Assembly (NCBI RefSeq): GCF_963678635.1
Contig: NC_087062.1
Coordinates: 20,945,789 to 21,009,788, forward strand
Length of the DNA stretch: 64,000 nucleotides
Direction of reading: 5' to 3'
From: Symsagittifera roscoffensis
Taxonomy: Eukaryota; Xenacoelomorpha; Acoela; Convolutidae
A program made the position numbers and the translations under genes. Numbering within the stretch: the first letter of the stretch is position 1; every line of letters begins with the position of its first letter. Under the pieces are notes generated by a model that saw only the letters and a list, made by a program, of their open reading frames with translations, made no database searches and was not told the DNA's origin. Shown piece after piece: positions 21,424 through 34,191 of the stretch.

Positions 21424-24400
21424 TCGAGGATACTAAACTAAGTGATAGCTCTAGGAAACTTGCACCAAAGAAACGAAGAAAATCAATGAACGACCCCTTT
21501 GTGAAAAAGACCGCATGGACTCGGACCAAAAAAGGGAAGAAAGTTTCTGGCGGAATGGTTGAAACAATGAGACAAAAGGCCTCGGAAGAAGAAAAGCCAA
21601 TGTTAGAAGTAGAGATCCATCCGATCCCCGCTCTTGATGAGAATCGGGCTGATCATGGAATGGAAGGAAATGGGAATAGAAGGATGACAAGTGAATCTAC
21701 TCACATAGAACAACTCCACATTTTAGCTATTCCACCGGGACTCTAGATCAAAAGGAGATGTCGGAACTGTCCGACATCTCGACTGACAGTGCAGCAACAG
21801 CAGGATCACCCACTGATAATACCATGATGCATGGGGTGACAGAGAAAACAGCAACGTCCTCCTCGTTTTCAGAACAAGTCAAGAGCACTTTGGGATTCTT
21901 CCCATTCACTATGGGATTAGGTACAGGTGATAGAGTAGATACCCACGAAGAGGAGGAGGGCAATGAGAAAATCGATGACTTCGAACCTCAAGTAAGCCTA
22001 AACAGTTCGACCCATGAAAACGAAGCATCCACAAACATAGAGACTGGCTAATCGTATCATTTTGGTGTGGTCAGAACTATAAACAAGAGTATTGATGGAA
22101 TAGAACAGTCAAGAGAGTTCATGACCATGACAAACTCGGAAGTGCAACCCGGAAAGAACAGGAACACAGGGTCAAGTATCACACCAGCGGGACCAGTGGC
22201 TGGTTATGAAGAAACATCGAGACAGAGAGGTAAAACTCGAGTCTCGACCACCACTAAACTGCCTGAAACCAATAGGGTGACGCCACCTCTAAGGACGCCA
22301 TAAGTGGACAATCGGGCATCAATGGAAGAGGCCTTAAACAGGACTGTGGATAGCATGGGTGGGCAGACTGAAAAGATGTCCATAAGAATGGGTGAAATAG
22401 AAAACGCAGTTCACGTTGAGAGAGAAAGCTGCGGGAACAAGTTAACCACAACAGATAAGAATCCAGCAGAAGCGAAAAACGTTTGAAATAAAGGGCGGAT
22501 GAATACTTGGCTAAAAACTTGTCGCGAATGACGAGTGAGGCTGAGCAAAGAGAGACACGATTGAGAAGCAAGAGTGCATCTTGGAATAGAGGAGCAAACT
22601 TGGGAGAGCGGAACAAGGAGCCGAGAGTGAACTTCAACGTCCATCCTAATAGAGGAAGGACATATGGGTCCACGAGAGGAAGGGACAATTCATCCATTTA
22701 TGCCACCGGGAAAAATAGGCCGAGGGCCCAGCGAAAATTAGAGGAGATTCTACTGGCAACAGACCGACCTCAACAGAACGACCGATGCGAGACGCAAATC
22801 CGACTAGGAGAAGTGATTTCATTATCTGGAGTGACAAGAATCAAGGAAGATGTCAACCCAGCGACACGAACAGGAGGGAAATTCCGGAGCCTCAATCAGA
22901 GGGCAACAACGATCAAGCGGTGTATTCACGTGATGCAACGGCAATGGCTACATAATTGAACCTCTGAACGGGTCCTTGAAATTTTTCCTGACGAGAATAT
23001 CTAGGACCAGTGAACGCAGCGAGAAGTCCAGAAGGGTATTCAAAAACCAAGATGCTATAAGGATGAATCTGACGGCGGCTGTATAGTTACCTGGATAGAG
23101 GTAATAAAGCTGCATTTTGAGGAAGAAAATTGACAGAAAGAAAGAATGCAGTGCGCTCACCAGCAACCTGGTTGGGACAGCCCTGAATTGCGTGATGGCC
23201 AAAAAGCAACACCAGCGGGACACCGCCGAGAAAATCTTTGAAATCAGCTTGAATTGTTTTGACTCAGAGGTACAATGACACCAAGCGATGATGCGCTTTG
23301 AGAAACGGAGGCAACGTGAAGACGAAACGATAGACAAGTTCCTAGATGACTCAGAAATGCTCAGAAGGCGTAGTCAATCGGACGAGTCAAATAGCAAGAT
23401 GAACCTGGCAGTAGCCTCAAAATTCATAGATGGTGAGAGGAACGATGAGCTTCGGGCAATTTTAGCAACGCATTACACACCACTTTCAACCAATGCGCCT
23501 ACACCGGAAGAATGGAGACTGAAATCCAAGGAGTATATGTTACTAAAGCCTCCTATGAGATCTGGCTACTACAAAAACAAAAACAGCATTTTTAACAATG
23601 GGCCTGCTAACCAAGATAACAACTGGTACAAACCTAGGGCTGACATGGACAAAAGACACTCTTGTGCAAGCTGCAGAACCATCATGTATCAGCATGCCCA
23701 ATCTACAAACAAATTATGAAGGCGATAAAAATTATCCTCGAAGATAAAGTTGCGTCAGAAATCAATCATGAAGATTTCATGAGAGGAATAAATGCAAAAT
23801 TCGGTCACAGGTATTTCTTTTGTAACTTGAAAAGTCATTTTAAATCAGATTGTCCACAGTTTTGGGACACTCTGACAGACATCAAGCATCCCAGGCATGA
23901 GGAAGCTTTAACGTGTGTGAAATCCAGCAAGGCACGTCTGATGAGCGAGGCGGAGGCCCGCAGCAAAGAAAAACCGCAAGGCTGGCTACGAAGAAAATGG
24001 AAGCCGTGATAGAAGAGACGAGTGAACCAGAGCCTGGAACCGCATCTGACTATTTTAAAATTGACTATAAAGCAGCAGCGAGAGATGCCTTAAATAGAGT
24101 GCAACTGGAATTGGTGACAAGGTAGGTAGAACAGAGAGTCAAGCTCGAACTAGAAAACGAGAGAACTCAAGAGCGGCTCAAAGCTTTTGAAGCATCGAAG
24201 GTGGAAGAAACGAAAGCACCCAGTAGTTTGAGCATGAAGCTGAATGAAAGCTCCGGACAGACATTCGGGATGGTGCCACAAGGAAGCAAGACTCAGTCAA
24301 AAAATTAGTGGCTAGACATCAGGTAATCAGGAACCTAAGTGAGCCTTCGGAGTTCACCTTGATGCATTTGCATATATATGCGGATTTTCAGAGACAAGCA

Positions 24401-25227
24401 GAGCCAAGCACTTAATCGAGGGATGTGCTAGCGTTGTTAACAACGGGTGGCACTCGAATAAAGAAAGTTGACGGGCGCTACAATGAAGTCTATGGACTAT
24501 ATCAAGTGACGTTGAACGTGGAAGGGATTATTGTTTTAGTTTAAGAAGACCTGCGTCACAACATATAGTGACCAAATAGAACAGATATATTTAGGTCAGG
24601 AAGAACTCAAGGTCCGAAGAATTGGTCATGACGCCATGATGGATCAAGATGTGGTACAAATTCGATACGATTAGATGTGACTGCACATCTGCTAGAACCG
24701 ATTGAAAGAACATCGGAGTAACAGTAATTCTAGATACAGGAGCAGTGGTCACTGTAATGCCGAAAAAGACATGGGAAAGAATGGGCTTCACCAGGGAAGA
24801 CCTAATACCGACGAATTTACGATTGGCAGCCGCCAACCGTGGAGCAATCTACGTAGACGGGAGAACACCAATAAAAATCCTTCACATAGGACGCAACCTC
24901 TGTATGAGTTTCCTTGTAGTAGAGAACCTGGACGATTCGGATCAGTTCATTTTGGGGCGCGACTTCTTCAGGAACTTTGATGTGATGATCGACCTTAATA
25001 ATTGACTAAAAACGATTAGGAACTCAGATAGGAAGCATGTTAAGCGACCGGTAAGCAGAATAATAACTGATGAGAATAATGTACCAATTTTTTTTAGACA
25101 GAAAAACAAAATTACAGCCCGGACAAGCAGGGGTTGCGATTGTTAGGATGAGAAATAAAAACGCATTGAGTGATAGTAAGCAGATTTGCTTGGTACCCAA
25201 CCCAAGCAGTCAAAGTTCAGTGGTTTT
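21424..25227 (+). pseudogene. gag: Plus-strand gag-protease, unit 1
   Basis: The most complete gag layout in the window. The initiator before SLDKS is mutated (ATG to ATA near 21409); the next Met is 21486 (MNDPFVKKTAWTRTKKGKK). Segments follow: MSELSDISTDSAATAG (21758), MVRTINKSIDGIEQ (22067), VDNRASMEEAL after a TAA (22304), coiled-coil and Arg-rich part (22507-22959), capsid (23288-23719), knuckle (23662-24009, YFFCNLKSHFKSDC), connector to 24125 (ELVTR then TAG) and protease 24745-25005. The protease keeps the catalytic LDTGAVVTVMPKK and FILGRDFFRNFDV. At least five stops or frame changes interrupt it. It ends at 25227, where linker SSVVLG jumps back to gag SRSRGDVGT. Confidence 0.8.
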
Positions 25228-28217
25228 GGGTTCAGACTCTAGATCAAGAGGAGATGTCGGAACTGTCCGACATCTCGACTAACAGTGCAGCAACAGCAGG
25301 ATCACCCACTGATAATACGATGATGCATTGGGTGACATAGAAAACAGCAACGTCCTCCTCGTTTTCAGAACAAGTCAAGAGCTTTTTGGGAAAGTTCCTT
25401 CATTCACTATGGGATTGGGTACAGGTGATAAAGTAGATACCCAGGAAGAGGAGGAGGGCAATGAGAAATTCGATGGCTTTGAACCTCAAGTAAGCCTAAA
25501 CAGTTCGACCCATGAAATCGAAGATTTATGAATTGAAATCTTTAAAAAAAAACTTTTTCAATGAGATCCGAAACAGATGACGGATTGGTTGACATAACTT
25601 TTTCGAGCACAAAATTGAACTAGAAGAAGGCGCGGTTCCCCACAAGGAAGATGCAAGATGCATGACAGCTCATAAATAGGAAGCGTGCCGAGCGATAGAA
25701 ATGTTGCTCGGAAACGCCATGATATAACCCTCAAAGTCGACTTGGGCCGACCTCAAACGAACGACCGATGCGAGACGCAAATGCGACTAGAAGAAGTGAT
25801 TTCACAAGCTGGAGTGACAAGAATCAAGGAAGATGTCAACCCAGCGACACGAACAGGAGGGAAATTTCGGAGCCTCAATCAGAGGGCAACAACGATCAAG
25901 CGGTGCATCCACGTGATGCATCGGCAATGGCTACAGAATTGAACCTCTGAACGGGTCCTTGAAATTTTTCCTGACGAGAATATCTAGGACCAGTGAACGC
26001 AGCGAGAAGTCCAGAAGGGTATTCAAAAACCAAGATGCTATAAGGATGAATCTGACGGCGGCTGTATAGTTACCTGGATAGAGGTATTAAAGCTGCATTT
26101 TGAGGAAGAAAATTGACAGAAAGAAAGAATGCAGTGCACTCACCAGCAACCTGGAGGGGACAGCCCTGAATTGCGTGATGGCCAAAAAGCAGCACAAGCG
26201 GGACACCGCCGAGAAAATCTTTGAAATCATTTTGAATCGTTTTGGCTCAGAGGTACAAGGACACCAAGCAATGATGCGCTTCGAGAAACGGAGGCAACGT
26301 GAAGCCGAAACGATAGACAAGTTCCTAGATGACTCAGAAATGCTTAGAAGGCGTAAACAATCGGACGAGTCAAATAGCAAGTTGAACCTGGCAGTAGCCT
26401 CAAAATTCATAGATGGTGAGAGGAACGATGAGCTTCGGGCAATTTTAGCAACGCATTACACACCACTTTCAATCAATGCGCCTACACAGGAAGAATGGAG
26501 AATGAAATCCAAGGAGTATCTGTTACTAAAGCCTCCTATGAGATCTGGCTACTTTAAAAATAATAACAGCATTTTTAACAATGGACCTGCTAACCAAGAT
26601 AACATTTGGTACAAACCTAGGGCTGACATGGACAAGAGACGCTCTTGTGCAAGCTGCAGTTCGACAGAACCATCATGATTCAGCATGCCCAATCTACAAA
26701 CAAAGTATGAAGGCGATAAACTTTATCCTCGAAGATAAAGTTGCGTCAGAAGTCGGTCATGAAGATTTCAAGAGAGGAATAAATGCAAAATTCCGTCCAA
26801 AGTATTTCTTTTCTAACTTGAAGGGTCATTTCAAATCAGATTGTCCACAGTTTTGGGACGCTGTGGCAGACATCAAGCATCCTAGGCATGAGGAAGCCTT
26901 AACGGGTGTGAAAGCCAGCAAGGCACGTCTGATGAGCGAGGCGGAGGCCCGCAGCAAAGAAAAACCGAAAGGCTGGCTACGAAGAAAATGGAAGCCGTGA
27001 TAGAAGAGACGAGTGAACCAGAGCCTGGAACCGCATCTGACGATTTTAAAATTGACTATAAAGCAGCAGCGAGAGATGCCTTAAATAGAGTGCAACCGGA
27101 ATTGGTGACAAGGTAGGTAGAACAGAGAGTCAAGCTCGAACTAGAAAACGAGAGAACTCAAGAGCAGCTCAAAGCTTTTGAAGCATCGAAGGTGGAAGAA
27201 ACGAAAGCACCCAGTAGTTTGAGCATGAAGCTGAATGAAAGCTCCGGACAGACATTCGGGATGGTGCCACAAGGAAGCAAGACTCAGTCAAAAAATTAGT
27301 GGCTAGACATCAGGTAATCAGGAACCTAAGTGAGCCTTCGGAGTTCACCTTGATGCATTTGCATATATTTGCGGATTTTCAGAGACAAGCAGAGCCAAGC
27401 ACTTAATCGAGGGATGTGCTAGCGTTGTTAACAACGGGTGGCACTCGAATAAAGAAAGTTGACGGGCGCTACAATGAAGTCTATGGACCATATCAAGTGA
27501 CGTTGAACGTGGAAGGGATTATTGTTTTAGTATAAGAAGACCTGCGTCACAACATATAGTGACCAAATAGAACAGATATATTTAGGTCAGGAAGAACTCA
27601 AGGTCCGAAGAATTGGTCATGACGCCATGATGGATCAAGATGTGGTAAAAATTCGATACGATTAGATGTGACTGCACATCTGCTAGAACCGATTGAAAGA
27701 ACATCGGAGTAACAGTAATTCTAGATACAGGAGCAGTGGTCACTGTAATGCCGAAAAAGACATGGGAAAGAATGGGCTTCACCAGGGAAGACCTAATACC
27801 GACGAATTTACGATTGGCAGCCACCAACCGTGGAGCAGTCTACGTAGCCGGGAGAACACCAATAAAAATCCTTCACATAGGACGCAACCTCTGTATGAGT
27901 TTCCTTGTAGTAGAGAACCTGGACGATTCGGATCAGTTCATTTTGGGGCGCGACTTCTTCAGGAACTTTGATGTGATGATCGACCTTAATAATTGACTAA
28001 AAACGATTAGGAACTCAGATAGGAAGCATGTTAAGCAACCGGTAAGCAGAAGAATAACTGATGAGAATAATGTACCAATTTTTTTAGACAGAAAAACAAA
28101 ATTACAGCCCGGACAAGCAGGGGTTGCGATTGTTAGGATGAGAAATAAAAACGCATTGAGTGATAGTAAGCAGATTTGCTTGGTACCCAACCCAAGCAGT
28201 CAAAGTTCAGTGGTTTT
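25228..28217 (+). pseudogene. gag: Tandem gag-protease unit 2 (2.99 kb)
   Basis: Starts at the hybrid junction (linker SSVVLG to gag SRSRGDVGTVRHLD). It holds a gag N-terminal stub (MGLGTGDKVDTQEEEEG), then about 225 bp of pre-RT pol sequence (25523-25747) that replaces about 0.7 kb of gag, then RPQTNDRCETQMRLEEVISQ, capsid 26100-26678 (192 codons), knuckle 26581-27000 and protease 27736-27996 with DTGA intact. In the knuckle the second Cys is Ser (YFFSNLKGHFKSDC), leaving it unable to bind zinc in the usual way. Variant type A of the two-unit pattern. Confidence 0.8.
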
Positions 28218-31200
28218 GGGTTCAGACTCTAGATCAAGAGGAGATGTCGGAACTGTCCGACATCTCGACTAACAGTGCAGCAACAGCAGGATCACCCACT
28301 GATAATACGATGATGCATTGGGTGACATAGAAAACAGCAACGTCCTCCTCGTTTTCACAACAAGTCAAGAGCTTTTTGGGAAAGTTCCTTCAATCACTAT
28401 GGGATTGGGTACAGGTGATAAAGTAGATACCCAGGAAGAGGAGGAGGGCAATGAGAAATTCGATGGCTTTGAACCTCAAGTAAGCCTAAACAGTTCGACC
28501 CATGAAATCGAAGATTTATGAATTGAAATCTTTAAAAAAAAGCTTTTTCAATGAGATCCGAAACAGATGACGGATTGGTTGTCATAACTTTTTCGAGCAC
28601 AAAATTGAACTAGAAGAAGGCGCGGTTCCCCACAAGGAAGATGCAAGATGCATGACAGCTCATAAATAGGAAGCGTGCCGAGCGATAGAAATGTTGCTCG
28701 GAAACGCCATGATATAACCCTCAAAGTCGACTTGGGCCGACCTCAAAGGAACGACCGATGCGAGACGCAAATGCGACTAGGAGAAGTGATTTCACAAGCT
28801 GGAGTGACAAGAATCAAGGAAGATGTCAACCCAGCGACACGAACAGGAGGGAAATTTCGGAGCCTCAATCAGAGGGCAACAACGATCAAGCGGTGCATTC
28901 ACGTGATGCATCGGCAATGGTAACAGAATTGAACCTCTGAACGGGTCCTTGAAATTTTTCCTGACGAGAATATCTAGGACCAGTGAACGCAGCGAGAAGT
29001 CCAGAAGGGTATTCAAAAACCAAGATGCTATAAGGATGAATCTGACGGCGGCTGTATAGTTACCTGGATAGAGGTATTAAAGCTGCATTTTGAGGAAGAA
29101 AATTGACAGAAAGAAAGAATGCAGTGCACTCACCAGCAACCTGGAGGGGACAGCCCTGAATTGCGTGATGGCCAAAAAGCAGCACAAGCGGGACACCGCC
29201 GAGAAAATCTTTGAAATCATTTTGAATCGTTTTGGCTCAGAGGTACAAGGACACCAAGCAATGATGCGCTTCGAGAAACGGAGGCAACGTGAAGCCGAAA
29301 CGATAGACAAGTTCCTAGATGACTCAGAAATGCTTAGAAGGCGTAAACAATCGGACGAGTCAAATAGCAAGTTGAACCTGGCAGTAGCCTCAAAATTCAT
29401 AGATGGTGAGAGGAACGATGAGCTTCGGGCAATTTTAGCAACGCATTACACACCACTTTCAACCAATGCGCCTACACCGGAAGAATGGAGACTGAAATCC
29501 AAGGAGTATATGTTACTAAAGCCTCCTATGAGATCTGGCTACTACAAAAACAAAAACAGCATTTTTAACAATGGGCCTGCTAACCAAGATAACAACTGGT
29601 ACAAACCTAGGGCTGACATGGACAAAAGACACTCTTGTGCAAGCTGCAGAACCATCATGTATCAGCATGCCCAATCTACAAACAAATTATGAAGGCGATA
29701 AAAATTATCCTCGAAGATAAAGTTGCGTCAGAAATCAATCATGAAGATTTCATGAGAGGAATAAATGCAAAATTCGGTCCCAGGTATTTCTTTTGTAACT
29801 TGAAAAGTCATTTTAAATCAGATTGTCCACAGTTTTGGGACACTCTGACAGACATCAAGCATCCCAGGCATGAGGAAGCTTTAACGTGTGTGAAATCCAG
29901 CAAGGCACGTCTGATGAGCGAGGCGGAGGCCCGCAGCAAAGAAAAACCGCAAGGCTGGCTACGAAGAAAATGGAAGCCGTGATAGAAGAGACGAGTGAAC
30001 CAGAGCCTGGAACCGCATCTGACTATTTTAAAATTGACTATAAAGCAGCAGCGAGAGATGCCTTAAATAGAGTGCAACTGGAATTGGTGACAAGGTAGGT
30101 AGAACAGAGAGTCAAGCTCGAACTAGAAAACGAGAGAACTCAAGAGCGGCTCAAAGCTTTTGAAGCATCGAAGGTGGAAGAAACGAAAGCACCCAGTAGT
30201 TTGAGCATGAAGCTGAATGAAAGCTCCGGACAGACATTCGGGATGGTGCCACAAGGAAGCAAGACTCAGTCAAAAAATTAGTGGCTAGACATCAGGTAAT
30301 CAGGAACCTAAGTGAGCCTTCGGAGTTCACCTTGATGCATTTGCATATATATGCGGATTTTCAGAGACAAGCAGAGCCAAGCACTTAATCGAGGGATGTG
30401 CTAGCGTTGTTAACAACGGGTGGCACTCGAATAAAGAAAGTTGACGGGCGCTACAATGAAGTCTATGGACCATATCAAGTGACGTTGAACGTGGAAGGGA
30501 TTATTGTTTTAGTATAAGAAGACCTGCGTCACAACATATAGTGACCAAATAGAACAGATATATTTAGGTCAGGAAGAACTCAAGGTCCGAAGAATTGGTC
30601 ATGACGCCATGATGGATCAAGATGTGGTACAAATTCGATACGATTAGATGTGACTGCACATCTGCTAGAACCGATTGAAAGAACATCGGAGTAACAGTAA
30701 TTCTAGATACAGGAGCAGTGGTCACTGTAATGCCGAAAAAGACATGGGAAAGAATGGGCTTCACCAGGGAAGACCTAATACCGACGAATTTACGATTGGC
30801 AGCCACCAACCGTGGAGCAATCTACGTAGCCGGGAGAACACCAATAAAAATCCTTCACATAGGACGCAACCTCTGTATGAGTTTCCTTGTAGTAGAGAAC
30901 CTGGACGATTCGGATCAGTTCATTTTGGGGCGCGACTTCGTCAGGAACTTTGATGTGATGATCGACCTTAATAATTGACTAAAAACGATTAGGAACTCAG
31001 ATAGGAAGCATGTTAAGCAACCGGTAAGCAGAAGAATAACTGATGAGAATAATGTACCAATTTTTTTTAGACAGAAAAACAAAATTACAGCCCGGACAAG
31101 CAGGGGTTGCGATTGTTAGGATGAGAAATAAAAACGCATTGAGTGATAGTAAGCAGATTTGCTTGGTACCCAACCCAAGCAGTCAAAGTTCAGTGGTTTT
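28218..31200 (+). pseudogene. gag: Tandem gag-protease unit 3 (2.98 kb)
   Basis: Same layout as unit 2: pol insert at 28513-28737, capsid 29090-29692 (200 codons), knuckle 29635-29982 (YFFCNLKSHFKSDC), protease 30718-30978. Its 3' half (from about 29460) matches unit 1 rather than its neighbours, for example KEYMLLKPPMRSGYYKNKNS and the short CASCRTIMYQHA variant. In the protease Phe is replaced in ILGRDFVRNFDV. Variant type B, with AAGCTTTTTC and GGTTGTCATAAC in the pol insert. Confidence 0.8.
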
Positions 31201-34191
31201 GGGTTCAGACTCTAGATCAAGAGGAGATGTCGGAACTGTCCGACATCTCGACTAACAGTGCAGCAACAGCAGGATCACCCACTGATAATACGATGATGCA
31301 TTGGGTGACATAGAAAACAGCAACGTCCTCCTCGTTTTCAGAACAAGTCAAGAGCTTTTTGGGAAAGTTCCTTCATTCACTATGGGATTGGGTACAGGTG
31401 ATAAAGTAGATACCCAGGAAGAGGAGGAGGGCAATGAGAAATTCGATGGCTTTGAACCTCAAGTAAGCCTAAACAGTTCGACCCATGAAATCGAAGATTT
31501 ATGAATTGAAATCTTTAAAAAAAAACTTTTTCAATGAGATCCGAAACAGATGACGGATTGGTTGACATAACTTTTTCGAGCACAAAATTGAACTAGAAGA
31601 AGGCGCGGTTCCCCACAAGGAAGATGCAAGATGCATGACAGCTCATAAATAGGAAGCGTGCCGAGCGATAGAAATGTTGCTCGGAAACGCCATGATATAA
31701 CCCTCAAAGTCGACTTGGGCCGACCTCAAACGAACGACCGATGCGAGACGCAAATGCGACTAGGAGAAGTGATTTCACAAGCTGGAGTGACAAGAATCAA
31801 GGAAGATGACAACCCAGCGACACGAACAGGAGGGAAATTCCGGAGCCTCAATCAGAGGGCAACAACGATCAAGCGGTGTATTCACGTGATGCAACGGCAA
31901 TGGCTACATAATTGAACCTCTGAACGGGTCCTTGAAATTTTTCCTGACGAGAATATCTAGGACCAGTGAACGCAGCGAGAAGTCCAGAAGGGTATTCAAA
32001 AACCAAGATGCTATAAGGATGAATCTGACGGCGGCTGTATAGTTACCTGGATAGAGGTATTAAAGCTGCATTTTGAGGAAGAAAATTGACAGAAAGAAAG
32101 AATGCAGTGCACTCACCAGCATCCTGGAGGGGACAGCCCTGAATTGCGTGATGGCCAAAAAGCAGCACAAGCGGGACACCGCCGAGAAAATCTTTGAAAT
32201 CATTTTGAATCGTTTTGGCTCAGAGGTACAAGGACACCAAGCAATGATGCGCTTCGAGAAACGGAGGCAACGTGAAGCCGAAACGATAGACAAGTTCCTA
32301 GATGACTCAGAAATGCTTAGAAGGCGTAAACAATCGGACGAGTCAAATAGCAAGTTGAACCTGGCAGTAGCCTCAAAATTCATAGATGGTGAGAGGAACG
32401 ATGAGCTTCGGGCAATTTTAGCAACGCATTACACACCACTTTCAATCAATGCGCCTACACCGGAAGAATGGAGAATGAAATCCAAGGAGTATCTGTTACT
32501 AAAGCCTCCTATGAGATCTGGCTACTTTAAAAATAATAACAGCATTTTTAACAATGGACCTGCTAACCAAGATAACATTTGGTACAAACCTAGGCCTGAC
32601 ATGGACAAGAGACGCTCTTGTGCAAGCTGCAGTTCGACAGAACCATCATGATTCAGCATGCCCAATCTACAAACAAAGTATGAAGGCGATAAACTTTATC
32701 CTCGAAGATAAAGTTGCGTCAGAAGTCGGTCATGAAGATTTCAAGAGAGGAATAAATGCAAAATTCCGTCCAAAGTATTTCTTTTCTAACTTGAAGGGTC
32801 ATTTCAAATCAGATTGTCCACAGTTTTGGGACGCTGTGGCAGACATCAAGCATCCTAGGCATGAGGAAGCCTTAACGGGTGTGAAAGCCAGCAAGGCACG
32901 TCTGATGAGCGAGGCGGAGGCCCGCAGCAAAGAAAAACCGCAAGGCTGGCTACGAAGAAAATGGAAGTCGTGATAGAAGAGACGAGTGAACCAGAGCCTG
33001 GAACCGCATCTGACGATTTTAAAATTGACTATAAAGCAGCAGCGAGAGATGCCTTAAATATAGTGCAACCGGAATTGGTGACAAGGTAGGTAGAACAGAG
33101 AGTCAAGCTCGAACTAGAAAACGAGAGAACTCAAGAGCAGCTCAAAGCTTTTGAAGCATCGAAGGTGGAAGAAACGAAAGCACCCAGTAGTTTGAGCATG
33201 AAGCTGAATGAAAGCTCCGGACAGACATTCGGGATGGTGCCACAAGGACGCAAGACTCAGTCAAAAAATTAGTGGCTAGACATCAGGTAATCAGGAACCT
33301 AAGTGAGCCTTCGGAGTTCACCTTGATGCATTTGCATATATATGCGGATTTTCAGAGACAAGCAGAGCCAAGCACTTAATCGAGGGATGTGCTAGCGTTG
33401 TTAACAACGGGTGGCACTCGAATAAAGAAAGTTGACGGGCGCTACAATGAAGTCTATGGACCATATCAAGTGACGTTGAACGTGGAAGGGATTATTGTTT
33501 TAGTATAAGAAGACCTGCGTCACAACATATAGTGACCAAATAGAACAGATATATTTAGGTCAGGAAGAACTCAAGGTCCGAAGAATTGGTCATGACGCCA
33601 TGATGGATCAAGATGTGGTACAAATTCGATACGATTAGATGTGACTGCACATCTGCTAGAACCGATTGAAAGAACATCGGAGTAACAATAATTCTAGATA
33701 CAGGAGCAGTGGTCACTGTAATGCCGAAAAAGACATGGGAAAGAATGGGCTTCACCAGGGAAGACCTAATACCGACGAATTTACGATTGGCAGCCACCAA
33801 CCGTGGAGCAATCTACGTAGACGGGAGAACACCAATAAAAATCCTTCACATAGGACGCAACCTCTGTATGAGTTTCCTTGTAGTAGAGAACCTGGACGAT
33901 TCGGATCAGTTCATTTTGGGGCGCGACTTCTTCAGGAACTTTGATGTGATGATCGACCTTAATAATTGACTAAAAACGATTAGGAACTCAGATAGGAAGC
34001 ATGTTAAGCAACCGGTAAGCAGAAGAATAACTGATGAGAATAATGTACCAATTTTTTTTAGACAGAAAAACAAAATTACAGCCCGGACAAGCAGGGGTTG
34101 CGATTGTTAGGATGAGAAATAAAAACGCATTGAGTGATAGTAAGCAGATTTGCTTGGTACCCAACCCAAGCAGTCAAAGTTCAGTGGTTTT
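31201..34191 (+). pseudogene. gag: Tandem gag-protease unit 4 (2.99 kb)
   Basis: Pol insert 31496-31720, capsid 32073-32651, knuckle 32554-32973 (YFFSNLKGHF, second Cys lost), protease 33709-33969. It matches unit 2 at diagnostic sites (AACTTTTTC, GGTTGACATAAC, CCTTCATTCAC). A patch at about 31836-31915 instead matches unit 1 (KRCIHVMQRQWLHN), suggesting gene conversion. Confidence 0.8.
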
